Assembly (NCBI GenBank): GCA_035556735.1
Contig: DATMFF010000006.1
Span: 620,001 to 684,000, forward strand
Reading direction: 5' to 3'
DNA from: CANJBX01 sp035556735
Lineage (GTDB): Bacteria > Pseudomonadota > Alphaproteobacteria > Rhizobiales > Xanthobacteraceae
DNA: 64,000 nucleotides
Below, in pieces: positions 45,153-53,409 of this stretch (positions are counted from its first letter, which is position 1; the number at the start of each line of letters is the position of its first letter). A program made the position numbers and the translations under genes. The notes beneath the pieces are model-generated. The model was not told where the DNA came from and ran no database searches. It saw nothing but the letters and a program-made list of their open reading frames with translations.

Positions 45153-46526
45153 TCAGGCCGCGCCGCGCAACTCGCCGCCGCCATTCGGGGGCGGCGGAAC
45201 CGGCACGCCGTCGTTGGCATATTCATTAAGCTTGTTTCGCAACGTCCGGATCGAGATTCCGAGAATATTGGCGGTGTGGGTGCGGTTGCCGAGGCAGTGC
45301 TTGAGGGTCTCGAGGATGAGGTCGCGTTCGACGTCCGCGACCGTGCGGCCGACCAGGGCTCGTGTCACCGCTTCTGCGGCCAGGGTGGCGTGGGCGACGG
45401 CGGCCGGTTTCGAGGGATCGATGCGGGTGCCGTCCGGCGCCAGGATCGCCTCGGGTCCGATCTCGTCGCCGGACGCCAGCAGCACGGCCCTGTGCATGGT
45501 GTTCTCGAGCTCGCGCACGTTGCCGGGCCACCGGCTGATCGAAAGTTGACGCTTGGCCTCTGACGACAGTGGCCGCAGCGGCACGCCGTTGGCGAGCGCG
45601 TAGATCTTGGCGAAATGCTGGGCGAGCTCGAGGATGTCCCCGGGGCGATCGCGCAGCGGCGGGATCTTCAGGTTCACGACGTTGAGGCGGAACAGCAGGT
45701 CTTCCCGGAACGTGCCGGTGCGGACCGCCTCGCCCAGATCGCGGTTCGACGTCGCGATGATGCGAATGTCGACCGGCACCGGCTTGCCCCCGCCGACCCG
45801 ATCGATGACCCGCTCCTGGATGGCGCGCAGCAGCTTGGCCTGCAGGCGAACGTCCATTTCCGAAATCTCGTCGAGTAGCAGCGTGCCGCCCGACGCTTCT
45901 TCGAATTTGCCGATGCGCCTTGCCACCGCGCCGGTGAACGACCCCTTTTCGTGGCCGAACAGCTCGGACTCCAGCAGCGCCTCCGGGATCGCCGCGCAGT
46001 TGACCGAGATGAACTGGCCGCGCGCACGGTTGGAGCGGGCGTGTACGTAGCGGGCCAGCACCTCTTTGCCGGTGCCCGATTCGCCGGTGATCAGCACCGA
46101 CGCTTCGGAAGGCGCGATCTGCTGCGCCAACTTCACGACGTTGGCCATCGCCTCGTCGCGGTAGATGAGCTCGCGCGTGTCGTCGGCGACTGCCGCCAGG
46201 ACCGCGGCGATCATTTCCGGATCCGGCGGCAGGGGGATGTATTCCTTGGCGCCGGCATGGATGGCGGCGACCGCGGCGCGTGCATCGTTGGTGGTGCCGC
46301 ATGCGACGATCGGGACGTGGATGTGCTCGGCTTCGAGCCGGATCACCAGATCGCGGATATCGACGGCGACATCGACCATCAGCAGGTCGGCGCCTTTGCC
46401 GCCGCGCAGGACGGCAATCGCCTGGCTGCTGCTCTCGGCGTGCGTCACCGATGCGCCCTTGTCCATGGCGATCTTGGTGGCCGTGGTGAGCTGGCCCTTG
46501 AGGGTTCCTACGATCAGAAGCCGCAT
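45153..46526 (-). CDS. flbD: FlbD-like sigma-54-dependent flagellar transcription activator
   Basis: Turns on late (class III/IV) flagellar genes with sigma-54 in Caulobacter-type systems. Domains: degenerate receiver (1-115), AAA+ activator (about 120-360) with Walker A GESGTGKE (148-155) and GSFTGA (195-200, a variant of the sigma-54 contact loop GAFTGA), and a Fis-type helix-turn-helix at about 405-440 (NRTHTANILGISIRTLRNK). The receiver keeps Asp52 but lacks the acidic pair and the conserved Lys, so it is probably not a normal phosphoreceiver. It is the last gene of fliF-fliG-fliH-fliN-flbD. Confidence 0.93.
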   Translation of the reverse strand: MRLLIVGTLKGQLTTATKIAMDKGASVTHAESSSQAIAVLRGGKGADLLMVDVAVDIRDLVIRLEAEHIHVPIVACGTTNDARAAVAAIHAGAKEYIPLPPDPEMIAAVLAAVADDTRELIYRDEAMANVVKLAQQIAPSEASVLITGESGTGKEVLARYVHARSNRARGQFISVNCAAIPEALLESELFGHEKGSFTGAVARRIGKFEEASGGTLLLDEISEMDVRLQAKLLRAIQERVIDRVGGGKPVPVDIRIIATSNRDLGEAVRTGTFREDLLFRLNVVNLKIPPLRDRPGDILELAQHFAKIYALANGVPLRPLSSEAKRQLSISRWPGNVRELENTMHRAVLLASGDEIGPEAILAPDGTRIDPSKPAAVAHATLAAEAVTRALVGRTVADVERDLILETLKHCLGNRTHTANILGISIRTLRNKLNEYANDGVPVPPPPNGGGELRGAA

Positions 46527-46563
46527 CGGTGTCGTCCTTGCCTAGAGGTGCTTCGCGCCGGCC

Positions 46564-46914
46564 TTACGTGCGGTCGGCCTTGATGATTTCGGTCATGGTC
46601 ACGCCGAGCTTGTCGTCCACGAGCACGACCTCGCCGCGGGCGACCAGGCGATTGTTGACATAGATGTCGATGGCTTCGCCGACCTTGCGGTCGAGTTCGA
46701 TGACCGCCCCGGGTGCGAGCGAAAGCAGCCCGCCGACATCCATCTGCGCGCGGCCAAGAATGGCCGAGACCTGCACCGGCACGTCGAAAACCGCCTCCAG
46801 GTCCTCGGCGGTCCGCGCCACCGGAGGATCGTCCTTCGGCGCGATCGGGACGACCTCGCTCGCAACGTTGGCTTCCAGATCGGGGAGCGGGATTTTTCCG
46901 TCGTCGTTCGACAT
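46564..46914 (-). CDS. fliN: Flagellar motor switch protein FliN
   Basis: Part of the C-ring that reverses motor rotation. The 116-residue protein has a 40-residue acidic N-terminal tail and a SpoA domain (VFDVPVQVSAILGRAQMDVGGLLSLAPGAVIELD to NNRLVARGEVVLVDDKLGVTM), the signature of FliN. No FliM or FliY is present next to it. Order fliH-fliN-flbD on the minus strand is that of Caulobacter. Confidence 0.94.
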   Translation of the reverse strand: MSNDDGKIPLPDLEANVASEVVPIAPKDDPPVARTAEDLEAVFDVPVQVSAILGRAQMDVGGLLSLAPGAVIELDRKVGEAIDIYVNNRLVARGEVVLVDDKLGVTMTEIIKADRT

Positions 46915-46915
46915 G

Positions 46916-47551
46916 TCAGCTATCTCCCAAATTTCCGCCGTGTGGCGCGCGCGCCGCCACGTAGCGCGCGACGGCTTCGTCGATCAGCGCCTCGCTCTTG
47001 GCGCGGTCGCGGACGACGCCGCCATCCGCCCATTCCAGCCGGCAGTCGCCCGGAGCGATGTCGCTTTCCCCCAGGACGACGAGGCGCCCCTCAAAGCCGC
47101 GCATGGCCGCGATCTCGGAGAGCTGCGCCTGCACCTGCGCGTGCAGGCTCTCGTGCACGCGCACGGCGATGTGCGGCGCGCTGCGCAGCTCCGACAGGCA
47201 CGTCGTGGCGAGGGCGGCGATTTCAGCCAGAGGCTCGCGGGCGACAAGCTCACGCGCCAGCTTCTTGGCCACGGCCTCCGCGACCTCCACCGCCTCGATC
47301 TCGAGCTTTCGTTCGATGGCCGACAGGTTCGCCACGAAACGTTCGACCGCACCGCCGATGCCTTCGAGCGCCGCGGCGGTGCGGCGCTCCGCCTCTGTGC
47401 GCGCCTGGGCTTCCGCCGCGTTGACGCCGTTGCGATAGCCGCGCGCCTCCGCTTCCGCGATCTCGGCCTGATGCCTGGCGAGATCGACCTTGGGCGGCGG
47501 CGCGCTCGCCCCGAAGTCGGCGTCGAACATGAATTTGCTGCGCGCGGTCAA
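46916..47551 (-). CDS. fliH: FliH-like flagellar export regulator
   Basis: FliH controls the export ATPase FliI. The 211-residue protein has a Pro-containing N-terminus, a long coiled-coil (residues about 20-110, with repeated Glu/Ala such as AEAEARGYRNGVNAAEAQAR) and a globular C-terminal part, with LVVLGESDIAPGDCRLEWADGG typical of FliH/FlbE. Called flbE in Caulobacter. Its start is only 49 bp after fliG. The FliN start is 1 bp after its stop, indicating tight coupling. Confidence 0.85.
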   Translation of the reverse strand: MTARSKFMFDADFGASAPPPKVDLARHQAEIAEAEARGYRNGVNAAEAQARTEAERRTAAALEGIGGAVERFVANLSAIERKLEIEAVEVAEAVAKKLARELVAREPLAEIAALATTCLSELRSAPHIAVRVHESLHAQVQAQLSEIAAMRGFEGRLVVLGESDIAPGDCRLEWADGGVVRDRAKSEALIDEAVARYVAARAPHGGNLGDS

Positions 47552-47600
47552 CGGCCGGACTCCGGCATCGAACGTCGCAAATGGGCGTGAAGCGGGCGCA

Positions 47601-48701
47601 TCAGTACACGAGCTCCTCTTCGCCGGTGCCCTTGCTGATCGTGATCTCGCCCTTGGCGGCGAGATCCTTGGCCATGTTCACGAGCGCCGACTGCGATTCG
47701 TCGACGTCGCGCAGGCGCACCGGCCCCAGCGCATCCATGTCGTCGGTGAGCATCTTGGCGGCGCGGGAGGACATGTTCTTGAGGAAGAATTCCCGCACCT
47801 GCTCCGAGGCGCCCTTGAGGGCGACCGCGAGCTTGTCCTTGTCGATCGACCGCATCAGCGTCTGCGCCGAAGCGCTGTCGAGCTTCGCGAGATCGTCGAA
47901 GGTGAACATCAGGTTCTTGATGCGGTCGGCGCTGTCCGCGCTGATCATCTCGAGCGCCGACATGAAGCGGCTTTCGGTCTGGCGATCGAAGCTGTTGAAG
48001 ATGTCCGCCATCAGCTCGTGCGCATCGCGTCGCCGGGTGCGCGACAGGCTCGACATGAATTCCTTGCGCAGCGTCGATTCGAGATGCTCGATGACGTTCT
48101 TCTGGATCGCCTCCATCTTGAGCATCCGGTTGATCACGTCGAGACCGAGCTGCTCGGGCAGGATGGTGAGGATCTTCGCGGCCTGCTCGGGCTTGAGCTT
48201 GGCGAGCACCACAGCGATGGTCTGGGGATATTCGTTCTTGAGATAGTTCGCGAACACTTCCTCCGGAACGTTCGAGAGCTTCTCCCACACGTTGCGGCCG
48301 GCCGGTCCGCGCACCTCTTCCATCACCGAGGACACGCGCTCCGGCGGCAGATACTTCTGCAGCAGCCGCTCGGTCGCGTCATAGTTGCCCATCAGGGCGC
48401 CGGACGCAGACAGCAACGACACGAACTCCAGCAGCAGGTCTTCGACCGCGGCCGCTTCCACGGTGCCCAGCGTCGACATGGTCTGGGTGAGAATGCGCAA
48501 CTCGTCGTCGTCGAGCAGGCCCCAGATCTTGCCGCCGTATTCCTCGCCCAGCGCAAGCATCAGCACGGCCGCGCGCTGCACGCCTGTGAGCTGCTGGGTG
48601 CGTCCGGCATGCCCGGGCACCCGGCTGGCGAGCATCGCCACCGTGCTCTCGAGGCTGGCCGGAAGAGGAGCTTCCTCCAATTCGGTTTCGTCAGGCTGCA
48701 T
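47601..48701 (-). CDS. fliG: Flagellar motor switch protein FliG
   Basis: Core rotor protein that contacts the stator and FliF. It has 366 residues, near the usual 330-350. N-terminal FliF-binding domain (about 30-120), middle domain with EHRV-like EYPQTIAVVLAKLKPEQAAKIL (E. coli EHPQ region) and C-terminal torque helix with TFDDLAKLDSASAQTLMRSIDKDKLAVALKGA and the charged residues needed for torque. It overlaps fliF by 11 bp, in the same order as in Caulobacter. Confidence 0.96.
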   Translation of the reverse strand: MQPDETELEEAPLPASLESTVAMLASRVPGHAGRTQQLTGVQRAAVLMLALGEEYGGKIWGLLDDDELRILTQTMSTLGTVEAAAVEDLLLEFVSLLSASGALMGNYDATERLLQKYLPPERVSSVMEEVRGPAGRNVWEKLSNVPEEVFANYLKNEYPQTIAVVLAKLKPEQAAKILTILPEQLGLDVINRMLKMEAIQKNVIEHLESTLRKEFMSSLSRTRRRDAHELMADIFNSFDRQTESRFMSALEMISADSADRIKNLMFTFDDLAKLDSASAQTLMRSIDKDKLAVALKGASEQVREFFLKNMSSRAAKMLTDDMDALGPVRLRDVDESQSALVNMAKDLAAKGEITISKGTGEEELVY

Positions 48702-50409
48702 CGCTCATCCATTGGCGGATAATCGAGACGGTCTCGTTGGGATTGGCGTCGGCCAGCTCACCCACCTTCTGCACCGACTGGGCGTGCACCTGGCCTTTGA
48801 CCTGGGCGATGTCGATCATCTTGACGGTCTGATTGCCGATCACCGGCAACGCCGTATCCAAGGGGGACGCCAGGGCCGACGCGTCACCGGATGCGATCTG
48901 AGCGACGGCGCCGGAATCCTGCGCGGCGGCGGTTGCTTGGACGGCGCCCTCGGGCGTGATGATGCGGCGCACGAGGGGGCGCACCACCAGCAGCACGACG
49001 ACGATGCCGAGAATGGCCATCACCAGGAGCTCGACGCCGCGCATCACGTCGTCCTTGGTGAACTGCAGGAACGAGAACATGCCGGTCGGCTCGTTGAGCG
49101 GAACAACCGGCGTTTCCGCAAACCGCAAGTTGACCACTTCGAGCTGGTCGCCGCGCTTCGTGTCCAGGCCGACGGCAGACCGCACGAGGGTTGCAATGCG
49201 ATCGAGCTCTTCCTTCGGTCGATCCTGATAGACGAGCTCGCCCTTGTCGTTCTTCGCGTAGATGCCGTCGACGAGCACTGCAACGGCCAGGCGGTGGACA
49301 CGTCCGCCTTCGATCACCTCGGTCTTGGTGGTGCGCGAGATCTCGTAGTTGGCGATTTCTTCCGACTTCTTGCTCTGCTCGCGCGTCGCCTGCTGGTTCT
49401 GCTGGTTGGCGCCCGGCAGTTCGTTGCCCACCGTGACCTGACCCTGGTTCTCGGCCGTGCCGGAGGATTCCTCGCGCGTCTGGCTGGAGCGCAGGACGCG
49501 CCCGTCGGGGTCGAACCGGTCCGAGGTCTGGGTGATGCGGTTGAAGTCGAACGAGGCCGACACGTTGACCCGGGCGCGGCCGGCCCCGACCACCGACGTG
49601 ACGATTGATTCGATCTGGTCGCGCAGGCGGCGCTCGAGCGCGATCTGGCGTTCGTCGGCGGACACGCCGGTGCCCAGCCCGTCGTTGTCGTTGGCCGTGC
49701 CGTCCGCCAGCAGCCGCCCCGTCTCATCGACGATCGAGACGCGGTGCGGCTTGAGGCCGTTGACCGCGGTGGCGACGAGGTGCCGGATGGCACGCACCTG
49801 CTGCATCTCCAGCGCGCCGCGCACCTTGAGGACGATTGAGGCCGAGGGCTCGGCCTTGTCGCGGGCGAACAGCGGACGCTCCGGGATCACCAGATGCACC
49901 CGGGCCGCCTGGACGCGGTCGATGGCCCGGATGGTGCGCGACAGCTCGCCCTCGAGCGCCCGCAGGTGGTTGATGTTCTGGACGAAGCTGGTGGTGCCGA
50001 GCGTGTCGGACTTGTCGAAGATCTCGTAGCCGACGCCGCCCCCCTTGGGGAGGCCGCCTTCGGCCAGCTTCATGCGCAACCGCATCACCTTGTCCTGCGG
50101 CACCAGGATGATCGCGCCGTCGTTCCTGACCTCGTAGGGGATCGCCTGCCGCTCCAGGTCCTTGATGATGGCGCTGGAGTCCTCGAGCGAGAGGTCGGTG
50201 AACAGGGTCGTCATCGGCACGGCCGTGACGCGCAGGATGATGAAAGCGAAAAAGCCGATCAGGGCGATCGTGACCGCGCCCATCGCGGCAAGCCGGGCGG
50301 CGCCCAGCGTTCTGACGAATTGAATGAGACCCTGCAACGGACCTAGCCCCGAATCCGACCGGGCGCGTGGGCCCGACCCGGCAAGTTTTGCCGGGTGCAT
50401 GGTTTCCAT
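48691..50409 (-). CDS. fliF: Flagellar MS-ring protein FliF
   Basis: Forms the MS ring in the inner membrane on which export gear and C-ring assemble. The 572-residue protein has an N-terminal membrane helix (about 40-60), YscJ/FliF ring domains (YEIFDKSDTLGTTSFVQNINHLRALEGELSRTI) and a second helix near residue 460 (GVELLVMAILGIVVVLLVV) followed by the FliG-binding tail. The frame starts at the ATG at 50409; a second ATG at 50400 has a closer GGAAA. Upstream are TTAACC half-sites. It overlaps fliG by 11 bp. Confidence 0.96.
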   Translation of the reverse strand: METMHPAKLAGSGPRARSDSGLGPLQGLIQFVRTLGAARLAAMGAVTIALIGFFAFIILRVTAVPMTTLFTDLSLEDSSAIIKDLERQAIPYEVRNDGAIILVPQDKVMRLRMKLAEGGLPKGGGVGYEIFDKSDTLGTTSFVQNINHLRALEGELSRTIRAIDRVQAARVHLVIPERPLFARDKAEPSASIVLKVRGALEMQQVRAIRHLVATAVNGLKPHRVSIVDETGRLLADGTANDNDGLGTGVSADERQIALERRLRDQIESIVTSVVGAGRARVNVSASFDFNRITQTSDRFDPDGRVLRSSQTREESSGTAENQGQVTVGNELPGANQQNQQATREQSKKSEEIANYEISRTTKTEVIEGGRVHRLAVAVLVDGIYAKNDKGELVYQDRPKEELDRIATLVRSAVGLDTKRGDQLEVVNLRFAETPVVPLNEPTGMFSFLQFTKDDVMRGVELLVMAILGIVVVLLVVRPLVRRIITPEGAVQATAAAQDSGAVAQIASGDASALASPLDTALPVIGNQTVKMIDIAQVKGQVHAQSVQKVGELADANPNETVSIIRQWMSDAA

Positions 50410-50413
50410 TTGG

Positions 50414-50427
50414 TTAACGCCGGTTAA
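50414..50427 (-). promoter_or_regulatory. Possible CtrA half-sites at fliF
   Basis: On the minus strand, TTAACC-N4-TTAACC lies in the fliF leader, with the two TTAA cores 10 bp apart. CtrA normally uses TTAA-N7-TTAA (11 bp apart), so the spacing is one short. In Caulobacter the fliF operon is a direct CtrA target. Confidence 0.35.
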
Positions 50428-50495
50428 GGCCTGGGGAGCCCGTGCGGCAAAGAAGCGGCCGTCCGCCGGCTCGGGGCCGGGCGGCCCCGGACATG

Positions 50496-50523
50496 CGAAC
50501 GCCGGCTCGTGAGCCGGCGTTCG
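50496..50523. terminator. Perfect GC-rich hairpin downstream of sciP
   Basis: CGAACGCCGGCTC and its exact complement GAGCCGGCGTTCG (13 bp) are separated by two bases. It lies 25 bp after the sciP stop on the minus strand. There is no T-tract, so it may slow RNA decay or end transcription with Rho. Confidence 0.5.
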
Positions 50524-50547
50524 AAATCCGTGGCGTGATTGGGGCCG

Positions 50548-50823
50548 CTACTGGCGATACTGCTGAATGCGCGTCGTGCGAAGCCCCGCCAGGCCGTGGC
50601 GGTCGATGGAATACTGCCAGGCCAGGAATTCTTCGACAGTCAGCGTGTAGCGGCTGCAGGCTTCCTCCAGCGACAGCAAACCGCCGCGGACCGCCGCAAC
50701 CACTTCGGCCTTGCGCCGGATCACCCAACGCTTCGTTCCCGGCGCCGGAAGATCGGCGATGGTCAGGGGACTGCCATCTGGCCCGATGACGTACTTTACC
50801 CTCGGGCGGTGGGGGTCTGTCAT
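50548..50823 (-). CDS. sciP: CtrA inhibitor SciP (DUF1153)
   Basis: SciP binds DNA and CtrA to block CtrA-activated transcription in the cell cycle. The 91-residue protein from the ATG at 50823 matches the family closely: VKYVIGPDGSPLTIADLP, KRWVIRRKAEVVAAVRGGLL, SLEEACSRYTLTVEEFLAWQ and the end GLAGLRTTRIQQYR. It contains a helix-turn-helix. Genomic position between flgD and fliF, and a CtrA-like box upstream (50879-50893), suggest cell-cycle and flagellar coupling. Confidence 0.92.
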   Translation of the reverse strand: MTDPHRPRVKYVIGPDGSPLTIADLPAPGTKRWVIRRKAEVVAAVRGGLLSLEEACSRYTLTVEEFLAWQYSIDRHGLAGLRTTRIQQYRQ

Positions 50824-50878
50824 AGCTATACTCACGCACTGCACTATCTGAAAGCAGGCGTAATCTAGCCGTCGCGAC

Positions 50879-50893
50879 TTAAAATTTACCTAA
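50879..50893 (-). promoter_or_regulatory. Candidate CtrA box upstream of sciP
   Basis: Read on the minus strand: TTAG-GTAAATT-TTAA, that is TTAA-N7-TTAA with one mismatch. It lies 56-70 bp before the sciP ATG, as expected for a CtrA-activated promoter. Confidence 0.55.
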
Positions 50894-50915
50894 GCTGATC
50901 GTATGAGGTGGACTT

Positions 50916-50940
50916 GAATTGGGCGAGATAGGCCCAATTC
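50916..50940. terminator. Hairpin after flgD
   Basis: GAATTGGGC (50916-50924) pairs exactly with GCCCAATTC (50932-50940), 9 bp with a seven-base loop. It lies 11 bp after the flgD stop on the minus strand and lacks a T-tract. Confidence 0.5.
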
Positions 50941-50951
50941 ACCGCAAGTAG

Positions 50952-51662
50952 TTAGGTGCTGCTGCTGGTGCTGGCGCCCGAGCGTGTCACCCGCTTGATC
51001 TTGTCGAGCGTGAACTCCTGCCCCGATACCGACAGAACCGGCGGGTTCTGGGTCAGGTCCACCCAGTCCACGACGCCCTCGACTTCGGTCGGTACCGCGA
51101 CCGTCTCGTTGTTGGCATCCTTGGCGACGACCGACAGCTTGTAGGTGCCCTCCGGCCATTGGTTGCCGTTGTTGCCGCGCCCGTCCCAGACGAACTGCTG
51201 CTGTCCCGCCTGCACGGTGTAGGTGCCGGTATAGACCGTCTGCCCGGTTGCATTGCTCACCGTGAACGTCGCGGTGGCGGGCTTCGTCATGTTGAAGCTC
51301 CACACGGCGTTGCTGCCGCTTTTCAGGTCGGTCGTCGTGCCGTCGACCGTGACCGAGTTGCCGACGAATCCGAGCGCCTGCGACTGCTGCGCGGTCTGCT
51401 GCAGCGAGATCAGCGTTCCGAGCTGATCGTTCGATTTGAGCTGCTGTTCAACCTGGGCGAACTGCACGAGCTGTTGCGTGAACTGGTTGGTGTCGAGCGG
51501 ATCGAGCGGATTCTGGTGCTGGAGTTGCGTCGTGAGCAGCTGCAGGAACTGGGTGAAGTTGTTGGCCAGCGTGTCCTTGTCGGTGACCGTCGACTTGACC
51601 GCATTCTGCTGCGCCACGACGTTGGTCGTGAAGCCGCTGTTGACTGAGCCGGTGGTGGCCAT
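50952..51662 (-). CDS. flgD: Flagellar hook-capping protein FlgD
   Basis: Caps the growing hook so that hook protein assembles. The 236-residue protein has the conserved start ANNFTQFLQLLTTQLQHQNPLDPLD (scaffolding region) and NQFTQQLVQFAQVEQQLKSN, then the Tudor/FnIII-like beta domains with FVWDGRGNNGNQWPEGTYKL. The Ser/Thr tail ends SGASTSSST. It lies 9 bp after fliK on the same strand, as in many flagellar clusters, and probably depends on the sigma-54 site before fliK. Confidence 0.94.
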   Translation of the reverse strand: MATTGSVNSGFTTNVVAQQNAVKSTVTDKDTLANNFTQFLQLLTTQLQHQNPLDPLDTNQFTQQLVQFAQVEQQLKSNDQLGTLISLQQTAQQSQALGFVGNSVTVDGTTTDLKSGSNAVWSFNMTKPATATFTVSNATGQTVYTGTYTVQAGQQQFVWDGRGNNGNQWPEGTYKLSVVAKDANNETVAVPTEVEGVVDWVDLTQNPPVLSVSGQEFTLDKIKRVTRSGASTSSST

Positions 51663-51671
51663 GGTGCGCTC

Positions 51672-53180
51672 CTACACGCGGATATCGAGGCCGCCGAGAC
51701 GCGGCAGCCGGTAGACCGATGGATCGGCAACGCCCCCCGTCTCGGTCGGCACGACGACACGGGTCGCGCGGCCGTTGCCGCTCTCCTGCTGCATGTTCCC
51801 ATTGCCCTGGTCGCGCAGCGAGAACTGCAGGCCGTCATTCCCGGTTTTGAGGCCGGCATCTTGAAGAGCGCGTTCGAGCGCCGACGACTCGCGGCGCAGC
51901 AGGTCGAGCGTATCCTGCCGCTCCACCAGCAGCCGCGAGGTGACGTTGCCCTGGCCGTCCACGTCGAGCCGGACATCGATGCGGCCGAGCTCCGGCGGAT
52001 CGAGCCGGATCTCGAATCGGCTTTTTCCTTCCTTGGCCTGCGACACGATCTCGACCGCGAGGCCGCTGACGGGGACCGCCACGACGGCGGGCGCTGCGGC
52101 AGGCGTGGTCGCCGCGGCGGGAGTGGCGGTGTGGAACGTGGTGCCGGCCGCGGGCGGAACGGAGCCCTGGGCCTGCGCGGCCGCGGCGGCATGATGCGGA
52201 GCGGGCGTCTCGGTGTGCGGGGCTATCGTGCTGGCGGTGGCCGCCGGCTTTTTTTCTGACGTCTGCTTCTCAGCGGGCGCGTTGGTGTGCTCGGCCGCCT
52301 TCACGCCGGCGGCGTGCTTTTCACCGTCGGTCGCATGTGCCGTCTGCGCGGGCTCTTTCTCGGTGTCCCCCGCCTGAGCCTTGTCGGTGCTGGCGGCTTC
52401 CTTCGTTTCAGGGGCCGCGGGCGCATCCGCCTTCACGGACGTTGCGGGATCGTCTCCCGGCTTGCGCGGCTCGTGCTTGGTCGCGGTGGCAGGCTGCGCG
52501 TCGGGATCGGTGCTGGCGGCCTCGGCCTTGGTCTCGGTTTTGGTGTCGGCCTTGATCTCGGTCTTCGCTTCGACGGGCCCAACGGCGTCGGCATCGACAG
52601 GCTCGACAGCGGCGTCGGCTCCTTCGGACGCCGCAGCGGCCACGACGATTCCCGGAGCGCCAGGCTGCACCGGCACCACGACGGCGGCAGGGGCGGGGGC
52701 AGCAGGCGCCGGCGAAGGCGGGGTCGCCGGCGGCGCGGCCGGATCAGTGGGCGTAGCCGTGGCGGCGATCTCCGGCACCGGCGGAAGGTCGGTCGCATCC
52801 GCGTCGGTCGTGGCGTCGTCCTTGGCGTCATCGGCGGCGACATCGGGTGTGACGACACCGAGGTCGGCGGGCGCGTCGCTCACCTGTTGCGTGTCCTTTG
52901 CCGGCGGCTGGTTATCGGCCTGCGTTTTGGAAGGAGTGGTCGGCGCATCGCTCGCGGCAGCCGGGGGCGGCGAGGGGGAGTCGCCTCCATCCGTGCGCGC
53001 GGGCGTCTCCGGCCGCTGCGCGCGGTCGTTGCGTGCGGGCGGCTTTTGCGTGATCTGCGGACCGGAGCCGGTATCGAGCAGGGCGGCGAACGGCGCGGGG
53101 GCATGCTCAAGCCGATAGTCCGAGCGCACGGCGGCGGCGCGCGGTGTGCCGGCGGTGACGGGAAGCGCGACAGTGGGCAC
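51672..53180 (-). CDS. fliK: Flagellar hook-length control protein FliK
   Basis: Measures the hook and switches export to filament proteins. The 502-residue protein is mostly a low-complexity Ala/Pro/Thr/Asp region (residues about 30-390, including long runs of ADA and TKTE repeats), as in other FliK proteins where the middle acts as a ruler. The conserved C-terminal switch domain is at about 395-470: SRFEIRLDPPELGRIDVRLD, LLVERQDTLDLLRRESSALERAL and LQFSLRDQG. The GTG start follows GGAGG at five bases. A sigma-54-type promoter is 40-55 bp upstream. Confidence 0.92.
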   Translation of the reverse strand: MPTVALPVTAGTPRAAAVRSDYRLEHAPAPFAALLDTGSGPQITQKPPARNDRAQRPETPARTDGGDSPSPPPAAASDAPTTPSKTQADNQPPAKDTQQVSDAPADLGVVTPDVAADDAKDDATTDADATDLPPVPEIAATATPTDPAAPPATPPSPAPAAPAPAAVVVPVQPGAPGIVVAAAASEGADAAVEPVDADAVGPVEAKTEIKADTKTETKAEAASTDPDAQPATATKHEPRKPGDDPATSVKADAPAAPETKEAASTDKAQAGDTEKEPAQTAHATDGEKHAAGVKAAEHTNAPAEKQTSEKKPAATASTIAPHTETPAPHHAAAAAQAQGSVPPAAGTTFHTATPAAATTPAAAPAVVAVPVSGLAVEIVSQAKEGKSRFEIRLDPPELGRIDVRLDVDGQGNVTSRLLVERQDTLDLLRRESSALERALQDAGLKTGNDGLQFSLRDQGNGNMQQESGNGRATRVVVPTETGGVADPSVYRLPRLGGLDIRV

Positions 53181-53219
53181 GGAACCTCCAGACGAGACAG
53201 GTACTGCTGGCCCTGCACT

Positions 53220-53235
53220 AGCAAGTCGCAGGCCA
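53220..53235 (-). promoter_or_regulatory. Sigma-54-type promoter of fliK-flgD
   Basis: On the minus strand the sequence is TGGC-CTG-CGAC-TTGCT. It keeps the -24 GG, the -12 GC and the right spacing, with two mismatches to TGGCACG-N4-TTGCW. The fliK GTG is 40 bp downstream. FlbD, encoded nearby, is the likely activator. Confidence 0.6.
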
Positions 53236-53409
53236 CGGTATCGCGTTTGGAAAGTTGAGCTTATTCAGGATGTTATACTGTCCTCGCCGGCTGCTGCCAC
53301 GCCCGCCCGCCCGGCACAGGATGCGCGGTCCCGGCAACAATTGCCGGGCCTGGAGCTATTCCACGCTGCCGCCGTTGCGCCACTGCAGTGGCCCCATATA
53401 GTAAGTGGC

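Noticed and set aside
53330..53348. CCCGGCAA/TTGCCGGG hairpin in the mnmA leader as a riboswitch or terminator
   Set aside because: Short perfect stem with a three-base loop and no T-tract; no known riboswitch resembles it.
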